This document shows positions 47,215 through 58,784 of a stretch of DNA of 64,000 nt, one piece after another. Positions within the stretch are counted from its first letter, which is position 1; every line of letters starts with the position of its first letter. The notes below the pieces were generated by a model, which had not been told where the DNA came from, searched no databases, and was given only the letters and a program-made list of their open reading frames with translations. This DNA comes from Chamaecrista fasciculata (Eukaryota > Streptophyta > Magnoliopsida > Fabales > Fabaceae): positions 54,931-118,930 of the forward strand of contig QANZ01012267.1 of assembly GCA_003254925.1 (NCBI GenBank), in the 5' to 3' direction. The translations under genes and the position numbers were made by a program.

Positions 47215-48295
47215 GGCACAAACAAAATGAGATTATAATTAATTTCACAATACTTAACATGCATGGTTGGTGCATATGTGGTGCTGGGTCAAAGCAGCAA
47301 AGAAGAGGAAGTTTCTTGTTGGGGGAAAAGAGCATATTCATGCATATTGAATATCCACCGTTGGATGACTCCTTTATGCCTAAACGAGTGAAGATCTGAG
47401 CCACAAAATGCGATTACACATCAATAGAAAAAAGGGTACCTAGCTAGGTAGTGCGATTCTGAAGTTATGAAGAATATCTCCCAAACATGAAAATGGAATC
47501 CGAATCCTGCAAAAAGTATGAGCAAGTGGGTTCAGTCTCCATATAGTGTAGTGCTCATCTCATCCATATAGTTCAGTGCATAATGCATTACAGTGCACAT
47601 TCACAATTTTGGTTTTGCAAGGATCCTTAACTACTCATCACCCTTTGATCCATTTTTGTTTATTTATATATTTATGTATGTATGGGATCGAATGGGACTA
47701 TATATTTATATATATTTCAATTTTGGTTCGACTTGGCCCATAATATATATACCTATACTTGATCCAAATCCTTTTGTCTTACAAACCCAACAACCAAATG
47801 GATAACGAAAGTGGAGGGACCAGGCCATTTTGTAAACATATATGCATGATGCATGATCCGGCCATTATAATTTAAATAAAATGTATCGTCCATTATAAAA
47901 TCAATTTTTATTTTGTACAACATTATAAAATCAATTTGTTTTAATAAAGTACTTGATTATGTTATATTTTTATCCAATCAGATAATTTATCTTAATGATG
48001 TATATACTAGAAATTTCTTAAACACTAATAAAAGATTTTAGATCAGATTTTGGCGGGAGCGAAGGACAGTTTAGTGACCTGCAATATTCAAGTCCTTGTA
48101 CATCATATTAGAGATTCAACAAGCTAACAAATGAAAGCTTTTATTTTTTAAACTGAGAGTTACTTAATAAACTATCTACCACGATAAAGTAATTAATTCT
48201 TTCATTGAATTGTATCTTAATAAGTAGGACGATTGACATGAAGATTTAAATTCTTACTACTTATTAAAAATTAATAAGCTAATATTATGTCACAC
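47215..48295. other. Intergenic, no feature seen
   Basis: AT-rich. No gene or clear element. Confidence 0.4.
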
Positions 48296-48299
48296 ACAA

Positions 48300-48302
48300 T
48301 AT

Positions 48303-48390
<88 letters not shown>
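48300..48390. repeat. (ATACAT)n hexanucleotide microsatellite
   Basis: About 14 uninterrupted copies of the hexamer, followed by unique sequence and a short TA tract. Confidence 0.95.
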
Positions 48391-48391
<1 letters not shown>

Positions 48392-48394
48392 AAA

Positions 48395-49555
48395 GCAATG
48401 ATATAGACCGTCTATATATATATATGTTTATCATGTCAAGTATTTATAGCATAAAAGATATTTACTAAATATTTTTTTATTAAATTCACAAAACCCTCCT
48501 TAACTTCAGTAACTAAATAATAACCTAAACTTTGAAAAGAGACAAGAAACCCATTGATCTTTTGATTTTGAATAGATAAGTCATTTTGTTAATTTTTTTT
48601 CTTTTAAAAATTTAATTTTTTTTAATAATTTTTGGCTATTATATATAAATTACAATAATAGTAATTTTAAATACGACAAAAATCATGAAATAATTATAAT
48701 GAAACTTAATTTTAATTTTAATTTTCAAGGAGATTCATAAAGAAGGGATAGGTGATCTTTGGCAGCAAAATAAAAAGTTCATGAGATTCTTTATCATTTT
48801 GCAAAATTCATGAAATTTTTTGCATAACAATTAAAGTTCAAGATTTGGGGCTTTTTTTTCCTACCAAAAAAAATTTGGGTTTTTTTTGTACATTTAAATT
48901 TAACTGAAGTGGTTTTCTTTATTAAAGTTTTGGCATCTAGATTTGTCTCAACCATGAGATAATTAATTAGTGCCACTACAATCGTTTTGTTAAAGAGATC
49001 AAGATCAATGTTAAAACAACCTAATGATGATACGTCATGCTCATGAAAACCCTTTTCGTTAATATTATCAGCAATTATAATTTGAAAGGAAAAAAAAAAA
49101 AGAACAAAAATTGAAATTTGGATAACCCAACTAGGTGTAACCAGGGTTGACCAAAGGTAAAAAATTCCAAATATGGTGATATTGGTTGGGTAACCATATT
49201 GCATAGTGTAAAATTTGTTTACATAGGAATGAATGTATGAGTTGTAAGGCTTTACACCACTTGGTGGGTGACACATCAGAAAGAACTCTGGTGGGCCCAC
49301 AGGAATTTTGTATTAAGTACTAGTAAACACGAGTTACCTAGGGGAAGAGGTCCTCTCTTTGAGGGGTATATCCCAAATAAGGTCATATATGAATGAATAT
49401 GAGGACAATAGGGTAAGAATTGAAAGAAAGAAAGAAATAAACAAATTTAAAGAAATAAAGAAATAAAGTTGTGTTAGAGGATTAACAACTGGAAAGTAAT
49501 CTAAAGCTAATATGATGCTTCTCATTCTTGTCAACTTGAGAGTCCCACCTTTATT
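48395..49555. other. SWEET C upstream region
   Basis: AT-rich. A 168-codon open frame on the minus strand (48794-49300) has no recognisable domain, is of low complexity, and overlaps the likely promoter, so it is not called. AAAG/AAAT-type simple repeats lie at 49421-49470. Confidence 0.4.
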
Positions 49556-49561
49556 TCCCAC

Positions 49562-49570
49562 TATATATAC
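49562..49570 (+). promoter_or_regulatory. Probable TATA box of SWEET C
   Basis: TATATATAC sits about 155 bp before the ATG, after 'ccactta'-type pyrimidine-rich sequence and before 'cccctcttattctctca'. Confidence 0.5.
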
Positions 49571-49718
49571 CCCTCTTATTCTCTCATACCAATTCGTGGG
49601 ATCAACCAAAATTAATATTCATATTTTCAAGAGAGCTAGCTTCTCCAAAGCCTTGAGCTATCTAGCTTGCCAGAAACTTTAAGTCACATAAATCTTAGAG
49701 AGATATTAAACATACAAC

Positions 49719-51496
49719 ATGGCCATTCACCAGGAGACATTGGCTTTTGCTTTCGGCCTTCTCGGTATATATTTATATATATGTTCATTGTTTTTCATTC
49801 CTTCATTAGTATATATATATTAGCTTATATATCTTGTTAATTAGGTATTCATCACTTTATTAATCTAGTTTCTTATTATGTCAAGTTCATCATGCACCTT
49901 CTTGTATATTCTTGGCCCATCCCATCATCATCATTCATCACCACCATCTTCATATAATCACTCTAATCTTTCTTGCTCACTCACATACATGAAGGTTTCT
50001 AGCATGTGGTTGCATGGTTTAAATTTAATCTCCAAGTTTTGATATTAAAATTCTAAATCCATATTCATATATATATATATATATATATAATATTATTACT
50101 GAAAAAGAGAATAAAATATATGTGGTTTACACTTTAGAGAGATGTTATCGTGTTATCTAGAACAAATTAAAGTACTGATGTTTATGTGGTTTGTCTTTTT
50201 TTTGTGTGTGCTATTATTGTAGGGAACGTCATCTCCTTTATGGTGTTCCTTGCTCCATTGTAAGTGACGGATCTCACTTAAATTAATTTCTGCTTTTAAT
50301 ATTATTTGATTATTACATCAACTTATAATTGGGCTTTAATTAATTATTCAGGCCAACTTTTTACCTAATTTACAAGAAGAAAACTGCTGAAGGGTTTCAG
50401 TCATACCCTTATGTGGTTGCACTATTCAGTTGCATGCTTTGGATTTACTATGCACTCGTCAAGAATCAAACCACCCTTCTTCTCATCACCATTAATTCCT
50501 TTGGGATTGTGGTTGAAACCATCTACCTTTCCATCTTCCTCTTTTATGCTCCCAAAAAGCTTAGGGTACGTGTATATATTATTATTATTATCTTTGTTTT
50601 TTTTTTCAAATTAATTATATATTTTCTTTTTTTTTTTAACATTTTTTTTTTTTAATTTGAATTTTAACAGCTTGCCACTATTAAGCTTCTGCTCTTGCTT
50701 AATGTCTTTGGCTTCGGAGCAATGCTTCTCTCCACTCTTTACCTTTCTCATGGATCAACACGTCTTAATATCATAGGATGGATTTGCTTGGTCTTCAATA
50801 TTAGCGTTTTTGGAGCCCCTCTCCTCATTATTGTACGAATTACTCCATCCATCTTAATAATTTTTTAATCTCTTCTTGATATATATATTGAGTTTAATTA
50901 AATTAATATTTACATACTTACACATGCAGAGAAAAGTCATAAAGACCAAGAGTGTTGAATACATGCCATTTACTCTCTCCATGTTCTTAACTGCCAACGC
51001 TGTCATGTGGTTTTTCTATGGCCTCTTCCTCAAGGACTATTTCATTGCTGTAAGTTTATTAACCAATCAATTCATTAATTAATTACCAACTTTTCTCAAT
51101 TATTAATTTCTTCTTTTGGGTATATGGATCGCTTTTTAGCTTTTTCTCATCTTGCTTTATATAGATAAAATTAATTGAATATGGACGTTCGTTCCATTAA
51201 TTAATAATAATAATACCTTTTAATTTTTCTTATATATATATACTAATTAATTAATTAATTTTGTGATGATATGCATGCAGCTCCCAAACACACTTGGATT
51301 CCTATTCGGAATAATTCAGATGGTGCTTTATTTAATATTCAGAAATGCCAAGCCAGTGGTTCTCGAAGATCCTGTGAAGCTTCAAGAATTGGCTACAAAT
51401 TCTGACCATGTGATTGACGTTGTGAAGCTAAGCACTTTGGCCCCAGAAGATGCAAATCCAAAAGACCAGAACAAGAACACTGATGCCAAAGTCTAA
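49719..51496 (+). CDS. SWEET: SWEET sugar transporter, SWEET10-like clade III (copy C, six exons)
   Basis: Exons 49719-49764, 50223-50259, 50352-50565, 50671-50832, 50930-51049 and 51281-51496 give 264 residues, with every intron GT..AG. Two MtN3 domains (about 10-98 and 133-218) form a seven-helix sugar uniporter, probably exporting sucrose or hexose at the plasma membrane. Residue numbers coincide with AtSWEET13: V23, S54, W58, N76, V145, W180 and N196 are kept, while position 176 is Asn. The cytosolic tail contains '[11 protein letters not shown]', a block shared with AtSWEET10. Closest relative in the window is copy A, with the same first five exon lengths and near-identical segments such as 'FGAMLxSTLY'. 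TATA box upstream, no damage seen: the best candidate for an active SWEET here. Confidence 0.95.
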
Positions 51497-53188
51497 TTAA
51501 TGACACCCATATTTCAGAATAATGCCAAAAAGTTTCATTATTTTCACTTCAAAAGTTAAAAAACAGGAATTTATAATCTATACTTTGCTGATGATCAGTG
51601 TGGGGCCATGCATGCAAAAGGAAAGAAGAATATTCAAGAAGCTGGAAGAAGAAGAAGTTATGTAGTCTGTGTTGTGGTATAAGGGTGTACGTACTTATGT
51701 GGTTATAATTTATTATTACTTTTGCCTGTACGATATAAGCTGTAATTTGTCAGGCACAGTCAATTATTGTTTGAGTTTTACTTAACTACGAACCCTTATA
51801 TGGGTGGCCTCCTAGATCTATCAAGTCATATGTTGTTGTTATTATTGTTGTTGTACTTTGTACTTGTACGTAGTGGTATAGTATTTTCATGAATATTATT
51901 GTCAAATATTTACCCATTTGTGTTTCTTATTTCATCTATATACGTGAACCATATTCATTATTAATTATGCTCATTTACTATATATATATATACGACTAAT
52001 TAATGGTTTATCTTACATTTTGGGCATGGTCAAAATTAATCACCTTGAAGGCATGTTCAACAATTCACCTAGCTAGTATTGCTACCGATTTTTCGAGCCG
52101 TTAGGCAGTTTTATTATCGGTTTAAGACTTAAACATTGCTTTTAATACATATTTTTATATTATTGTATTTTGAACTAGATTATATGTGTATATATATGTG
52201 TGTATGTGTGAAGAGAGTAAGAAAATTAGTCATAAAATGTAGTGTAAACCACTATTTTGAAACTCAAACCAAATGGTCCAATTGGGAATGGGAGGGGGAA
52301 TAAGTCAGCTAGAGTATTCAATTTGAATCCTCTAAAATATTTTAGGAGTATAGTGAAGAGAGAAATAGAAACAAATAAGAAAGCAAGTAGGTCTCACTAA
52401 CATCTTTTCTCTTTATCTTATTTCTATCTCTCTCATCAGTACACCCTTAAAGTATATATACTCTAGATAATTCAAATTGCTAAAGTATTTAAATCATTCG
52501 ATCAGTCAAATTAGATTGGATTAAATTAACTGGCCAAAACCAACTAGCTAAAATTGAATTGAACTGGGAATTGGACTAAATTTTTATTAAAAAAAAAAGA
52601 AATTGAATTTTGATTAAAAAATTATTATAATTTTTAGTTGAACTTGGAGTTTAATTATATATATGCAATGAGAAAAATGTAGAATTTAGCATTTATTCCG
52701 TATATTTTCTTTTTTTTTATTAGTTATAACATAGATTATATCTTCAAAATTGTAAATTAAAAATATAATTTTATGTAATTATATCCTATATTAATTTAAA
52801 TTGTAAATTAAATATATTATGTAATTTATATTATTAATTACAACTATATATTATTTTCATTGTAATATTTTGATTTTTACTACGAATTTATAATATAATA
52901 TATATCTTCACTTTAAAAAATTATTAATTAATATTTTTATTTTATAATATCATCCATTTTAATGAACGGCTAGACCAATTAAACCAATAAATTCATGACC
53001 CGACAAATTGACCATTTCAATAATGAGTTAAGTTTGTAAAAGATAGGTGTAAATGCAAACAAATAATCAACATATATAACAAAATACTTCGAAAGAGAAC
53101 TAATTAGTGAATGTAGTCTTGTGTCGTTCTTCTCTTAGTCCTTTAGATACTAAAAATATTTTAAGACTGATAAAAAAAAAAAAAAAAA
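51497..53188. other. SWEET C 3' region and intergenic
   Basis: The 3' UTR is probably the first 300-400 bp. A small foldback ('gagtattcaatttgaatcc' against 'aaagtatatatactc') with purine/pyrimidine arms lies at 52312-52465, related to 16745-16885. The rest is AT-rich. Confidence 0.4.
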
Positions 53189-53207
53189 NNNNNNNNNNNN
53201 NNNNNNN
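53189..53207. other. Assembly gap (19 N)
   Basis: Nineteen undetermined bases follow an A-run, so the local length is uncertain. Confidence 0.99.
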
Positions 53208-53564
53208 TTTAATTAACATTTAATTTTATATAAAATTATAATTATATAAAAAAATTAAAATAATCAACAATAAAATAAATAGATATTATTTTTAATATCT
53301 ATGCTTTAATTTGTTGTTAGTTCCTTATAATTATAAAAATAAGAAAATTCAAAAAAAAAATCATCACAATGCATATTAAATTGCTAAAAAATTATCATGA
53401 ATTATTTAGTATAAAATAATTATTTTATGCACATTAATATGGATGAATATGGGGGGTCTTGTTTTTTTTAATATATATATTTTAATTTAATGAATATGGA
53501 CGGACGTGGAATGTGATTTTTTGTCTATATATATTTTGTTTTATGTAATTTGTTTAAAATAATT

Positions 53565-53630
53565 TATTTTATACTATAATTTTAAGAGATCGATTACTAG
53601 ACAGCTCCTCATACATATATAATAATATAA
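53565..53630 (-). mobile_element. Helitron 5'-end-like fragment (minus strand)
   Basis: Read on the minus strand: 'atattattatatatgtatg' then 'aggagctgtctagtaatcg', like the ends at 17597 and 18237. The 3' end is not found, and the assembly gap lies on that side. Confidence 0.35.
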
Positions 53631-53764
53631 ATATTACATGTTTTGAGACATTCTAATAATTGATTTCTCAGGATAATATAATGAAATTTAATATAAAACG
53701 TTGAATTACGTAGAAAGTAATAAAAACTTATATAGTGAGAAAAATAATATAATTATCAATTCAC

Positions 53765-54036
53765 CTATCTTTCTAAAATTTCAGAGAATCATCAATCTCA
53801 ATATGCTAACAACAAAACTTTCCCACATCCTTCCAAATTGAAGTCAAGTCTCTCCAGATTTGAGAGGCATTATTACTTTTGAGCATAGACAAAAAAAAAA
53901 ATTGCACCATTTATTATACTTATGTTTGAGAACTTCATATCAAAGCCTTTTATCCTCAGACAACAATCTCCACCATAATTTATCAAGACAAGCAGAATAC
54001 ACAGCCCCCAACCTTCTAATCCCAAGGTCATCACTC
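53765..54036 (-). mobile_element. LINE reverse-transcriptase fragment, distal half
   Basis: The minus strand reads 'DDLGIRRLGAVYSACLDKLW' and then 'SNNASQIWRDLTSIWKDVGK', typical of the region downstream of the plant LINE reverse-transcriptase core. It is the continuation of the fragment at 58367-58775, displaced by the element between them. Frameshifts are present, so it is a dead copy. Confidence 0.65.
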
Positions 54037-55417
54037 TGTTAAAAAAAATAATATAGGCTTTGATAGTGTGATCACTGTCCTTAAGGAAATTAAGTCTCTA
54101 CTATTTGTTTATCGCTGGGTTTTAGGGCAGATTTCCTCTAAGATTTTACAAAACCTAATATTATAGCCAGCAAAACTATAATATCTTTTGAACACAATTT
54201 AGGAAGGAAAAGTTGAAGATGAGATCTCTTGGTTGATTTTTTTTGTTTGAGAGAATATGTGCTATTTATATAGGGAAAACTGAAGATGTACAATCTTTCA
54301 GATTCCTCCACTCACACCCTTTCATATCCAGCCTTAATGGTTGGTCATAACTTATCATGATTGAACATTCATAACTTTTCAATAAACAGTTACGACCATC
54401 CATATAAGAAGAGTCATGACCCTTTAAATACACAAATGTTTATGACCATAAATACATGAATGCTTATGACTCTTCACATATGAGTCTTCTTCTCAACCCT
54501 TCAACTTATCCAATGTAGGACTTTAAGTACTAGCTATTTTCCAACAATCCCCCACTTAGTTAGTAATTTATTTAATTCAAGAATTTATGCATATAGGAGA
54601 TATCTTTCGATTTAAACCTACTACTTGTATAAATACATCAAGCTTTGCCAAAATTGATAGTTAGAAAATAGTTCTATTAAACTTCAATTCATAAAAGACA
54701 AAACGGATGTATAAAAATACACATAAACACTTAAATTAAATACAATGTGTTCAATGTAAACTTAGCACGTATACGGCCTTGTGCTCCTTCCTGTTTAATA
54801 AACACTGACAAAGTTTTATTTCCAAACTTTGGTTGAAGTGGCACCACTTCATGTGTTTACATAGGTGAAGTTTTTTTTTTAATCAAGTCCTCTGTTTGGA
54901 CTAACTTTAGTTCTTATTCCGAACTCTGTTACTTCATTAAGAGTATTAAAAATACTCACCCTCTTGTTCATAAGTAATTTTTTTTAAAAAAAAAAAAATC
55001 TAGTACTTAATCTCCATCACTAAACATAACTTGTTACCTTTTGAACTTTTAGAATTGCATAGCAATAAGAAAAGTAAGGTTTCCATTATGAGTGATATTT
55101 TAAAAACTCCTTGAAACCATTGACTCTACTAGTACTATTAATTGAATCTCTCGAGTGCTATTTTAGTCAATGGGTCAACAAGATTATTATTTTTTAGACT
55201 TTATATGTCTGAACTTTCCATTGTAAAGTGCTATAGTCATCGATGTCCAACTATCACAATACAAAAGAACAATTGATAATGCTTTTATAAGCGAATCAAT
55301 CAATTTCTTATTCGACATAGACTATCGTCATAGTCTCATGTGTTACTAATTCTCTTATACAGGCATGTCTCAACCTTTTCATAAATTTGATTATAACCAT
55401 AGGCTATTATCATAGTC

Positions 55418-55660
55418 CTATATGTCAACAATTATCTTTTTATTGTGTGCTACACTCCTTGTAGCTTTATCATCACAAGAAGTGAAATTTCTAACTTTTG
55501 TTGTGGCCACAACTTTATACTCAACTTCATATTCTTTAACCATTTCATTTCTTTCATAGCAATTGCTAATGCAATAAGTTGCTATTTTAGTACATTGCTT
55601 CATAGAAGCCCAACTAATAATACCCCCACTACGAGGAGTATCCAACTATCCATCCATGAA
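55418..55660 (-). pseudogene. Copia RNase H remnant
   Basis: On the minus strand 'SGGIISWASMKQC' followed by 'EYEVEYKVVATT' corresponds to the conserved end of Ty1/copia RNase H ('G..ISW.SKKQ' then 'EAEY.A'). Frameshifts interrupt it, and a second piece with 'LYCDS' lies near 55230-55290. Confidence 0.5.
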
Positions 55661-55796
55661 ATTATTAACATTTTTTCTTTAATTTGCACTAGAATATTTT
55701 CTAGTTTTGCAAAAACTCCACACTACTTATTCTCTAATGTTAAATATATATATATATATATTAAAAAATATACTTAGATATACATATATATATATA

Positions 55797-55975
55797 CTAG
55801 AGGCTTTGCGTGCCCTAACGGGCACGCAAATATGTATGTAAAATAAATAAAGGACTAAATCGTTAACTCAGTAAAAAAGAAGGGATCAAATAATAATTTT
55901 TCTCTTATTATTAATTTTGTACTATAGTTTTAAAATGTAGACGACCAGAAAGGGGTGAAGCCATATAATATAAGA
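55797..55975 (-). mobile_element. ~180-bp non-autonomous Helitron (copy 2)
   Basis: Read on the minus strand: starts TCTTATATTATATGGC at 55975 and ends hairpin GCGTGCCCGTTAGGGCACGC, AAAGCCT, CTAG at 55797 before T. It lies inside the older retrotransposon. Confidence 0.8.
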
Positions 55976-56337
55976 TAAATTAATTGGGATCGCCACTCTT
56001 GACTCTCCTCCATTTATATATGTAAAAATTAATTGTGAGTCACTAATTTCGGTGACAACAAATGTCAGTTTTATCGTTTCTCCATTTATATATATATATA
56101 GTATATAAATTAAAATGAGATATTATATATATATATATATATATAAATCATAAAAAGGCACTAATACCTTACTCAAATGGCATGACTTTCCGGTGGAGCA
56201 TTTCTTCCTCTCTACTTTCCGTCACACCCTTTATATATATTATTTAATTAAAAAATTATTTTAATCCTTGGAATTATATCAACTTAATAAGTCAATATGT
56301 GAGTAATCAAAATATACAATTTTTGACCAACAAGTGT

Positions 56338-56490
56338 TTTGTGTAGTGGTTGGCGAGCTACCCCCTAAGTGAGAGGACCCAAGTTTGATCCCTTGAGTCG
56401 ACATTATTGGGAGGGCTCAACCATTTCGTCTATATAACTCAAATGAGATTAGTCTTCGCTTAGACCCTTACACGGATAGCTCGAATGGAA
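56338..56490 (+). mobile_element. tRNA-derived SINE
   Basis: Box A 'tagtggttggcgagcta' and box B 'caagtttgatccc' about 40 nt apart, then 'gggagggctcaaccatttc' and a 'cctctag'-like end. Inserted in the retrotransposon at 54037-58361. Confidence 0.5.
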
Positions 56491-56699
56491 AATATAAATT
56501 TTGGTCCATTCTCTAGTATATATATGGGTAATATTTTTTGTAATATAAATATTTTAAAATAAAATTCAAAAACAATAATCTTTCAAATAAATTATTTTTT
56601 TTTCAAATAATTATCTTATTTTTTAATATAGAGTATACTGTTGAAACTATTTATCAAATTATGAATAATAATTTGTTGTTAGTTGAAGATAAATTATTT

Positions 56700-57290
56700 G
56701 GTCCATGAATTTGTAAAGATTATTCTATTTTGGTCCCTGAATTTATTTTTTTTTTGTCATTGAAATTAAGAGAGAGACTCAATCGTCAATGAATGCAATT
56801 TTTTACGGGCCGAGACACACATTTCACTTCATAAGGACCGATTCGTTGAATCGATATAAAATCATGGACCAAATAGAAGGTTTTTAAAATTTTCATGTTA
56901 TTTACATTTTGGTCATTTCATTTCATTACATAAAACTACTCCAACCTTCATTACAAATATTCACATTTAGCACAAATTTCAAGACAATTTCATTATTATT
57001 TCATTTCATAACCACCACAACCAAAAAGTCAAAATATCATTTTTTTTATTTCTATCTCATTCCATTATCAATTATCAATTTTACCCCTATACAATTTAAA
57101 AAAACCCATATAACTATTTCAACCAACCACAATCATTACGTACCATTTTTCATAATTTCACATTCTATTTTTTTTTATTACATCTCAAACTAATCCAAAC
57201 ACCATTTTCATTACATAATTTTCTCATTATCATTTCATTACATAAAATCATCATTTCATTACATACTTATAATCCAAACACACCCTACAT
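56700..57290. repeat. 'tttcattacata' repeat region with a TTTGG-type end
   Basis: Many 'cattacat' and 'tttcatta' units end in 'aatccaaacacaccct' at 57286, the reverse of the GGGTGTGTTTGG end seen at 26971. The other end is not identified. The open frame here is low-complexity and not a gene. Confidence 0.4.
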
Positions 57291-58115
57291 CAATATCGTT
57301 ATTGACTGTAAATAAGCCACATATCAATTTGTTTCCAATGTTAATTTCAACCAAAGGACACACCTCCCTTAACATTATTTATTACCAATGTTTATCAGGG
57401 CGGTTTAACGTTGCTTTATTACTCAACATCCTTTATGCCAAACAACGTTCCGACTCAAACAATATCAGATACGTCGACTCATCACCCATCTATTACCGTC
57501 TAGATTGTCCAATCCGACTCAAACCTGTAGATTGAACCAGCCGACGCAGTCTGTCGTAAAACAACATTTTCCGGCACTGTTTTATGGATCTCAGTGACGA
57601 TTTTAAAAGGAACATACTCATAAACACATCAAAAAATAAAATTGATGTAATTTTTCCAAAATTGTATATGCGTGCCTTAATAACCAACATCAATATTAAT
57701 AATTGGAATTTAGACGATAATTTGTATCATATCTGCAATACCATGATTTAAGTATAATTGAAACATACCTTGCACTTTCAATATTGGTTTTCATGGCTTA
57801 CCAGAATTGACTTGACTTTGAAGTCTACTAAAATTTTCGATCATGCCTTTCATGAACTAAATCAATGAAACCATTTTTAGAGCAATTGTCTTTCATCTTC
57901 ACTTCTCTTTCATCTAAATCACTCTTTAAGATTGTGATCTTCACACCCTCAAAGCGATCGAGTTTGAAGACGTCAGGATTGAAAAACTTGTTTACTCCAA
58001 TAGTCTTCATCTCGTCTTAATTTCCTTAAGATTATTAAAAAAAAAATAGTGCAGGTCTTCATCTCGTAAAATCCTAGAGGAAATCTGCCATAATCTCGTC
58101 TTAATTTCCTTCAGA
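57291..58115. other. Rearranged interior of the retrotransposon
   Basis: No recognisable domain. Near 58010-58100 the phrases 'cttcatctcgt' and 'cgtcttaatttcctt' are duplicated, marking local rearrangement of the 5' LTR. Confidence 0.35.
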
Positions 58116-58366
58116 TTCCTCCACTCACACCCTTTCATATCCAGCCTTAATGGTCGGGCATAACTTATCATGATTGAACATTCATGACCTTTCAATAAAC
58201 AGTTACGACCATCCATATAAGAAGAGTCATGACCCTTCAAATACACAAAATTGTTTATGACCATAAATACATGAATGCTTATGACTCTTTACATATGAGT
58301 CCTCTTCTCAACCCTTCAACTTATCCAATGTGGGACTTTAATTACTAACTATTTTCCAACACACTC

Positions 58367-58775
58367 TCCTTCAGGCCAAAAAAAAAAAGGCCACCACTCT
58401 CCTCCTTAATCAAATCCTTCCACCCAATTGGATGAAATTTCCTCTCATCAAACTCATGACTCCAAATAAAGGCCCTTTCATGTCTTTCAATCTCATTCAC
58501 AATAGTAGTATGGATTTTAGCAACCATCATAGAATAAAAAGGGATAACATTAATAACTGACCTGACCAAAACAGTCCTTCTAGCAAGACTAAGACATCAC
58601 CTCTTCCACCGCGAAAGTCACTTCTTCACTTTATTCAGCACATAGCTATAGCTTCTAATCTTGGACTTGTCTTGAAGAAGAGGAATCCCTAGGTACAACC
58701 CAAGATTCTCCTTTTCCTGAAAGTTCAAAATACCATAGATATCTCTCATAACAGCATCATTGGTATTAGGAGAAA
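58367..58775 (-). mobile_element. LINE reverse-transcriptase fragment, proximal half
   Basis: The minus strand reads 'KENLGLYLGIPLLQDKSK' then, after a stop, 'SLARRTVLVRSVINVIPFYS' and 'RAFIWSHE', the standard order at the end of the plant LINE reverse transcriptase. Several stops and shifts are present. Its continuation lies at 53765-54036 on the other side of the inserted retrotransposon. Confidence 0.7.
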
Positions 58776-58784
58776 ATACGGACT

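Larger units (their letters stand above)
54037..58361 (-). mobile_element. Degraded Copia-type retrotransposon inserted in a LINE, 5-bp TSD
   Basis: Flanked by perfect CACTC repeats (54032-54036 and 58362-58366). On the minus strand the 3' LTR is 54037-54546, from TGTTGGAAAATAG to TTTTTTTTAACA, preceded by the polypurine tract TAAGTGGGGGAT (54547-54558). The 5' LTR starts TGTTGGAAAATAG at 58361 and matches to about 58116, after which it is rearranged: a 'gtaaaatcctagaggaaatc' block is inverted relative to the 3' LTR. Between them are decayed RNase H segments ('GGIISWASMKQC' at about 55620 and 'LYCDS' near 55250). Later insertions include a Helitron and a SINE. It is not capable of transposition. 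Confidence 0.72.

Noticed and set aside
48300-48390. Regular short repeats suggesting a CRISPR-like array
   Set aside because: A perfect hexanucleotide microsatellite with no spacers, in a plant nuclear context.
48794-49300. 168-codon minus-strand open frame upstream of SWEET C
   Set aside because: No domain is recognisable, the frame is Phe/Lys/Ile-rich from AT-rich DNA, there is no splice or promoter context, and it overlaps the likely SWEET C promoter.
55445-55777. 110-codon plus-strand open frame
   Set aside because: It is antisense to the decayed Copia RNase H segment.
56909-57193. 94-codon open frame
   Set aside because: Built from 'tttcattacata' repeat units; low complexity.
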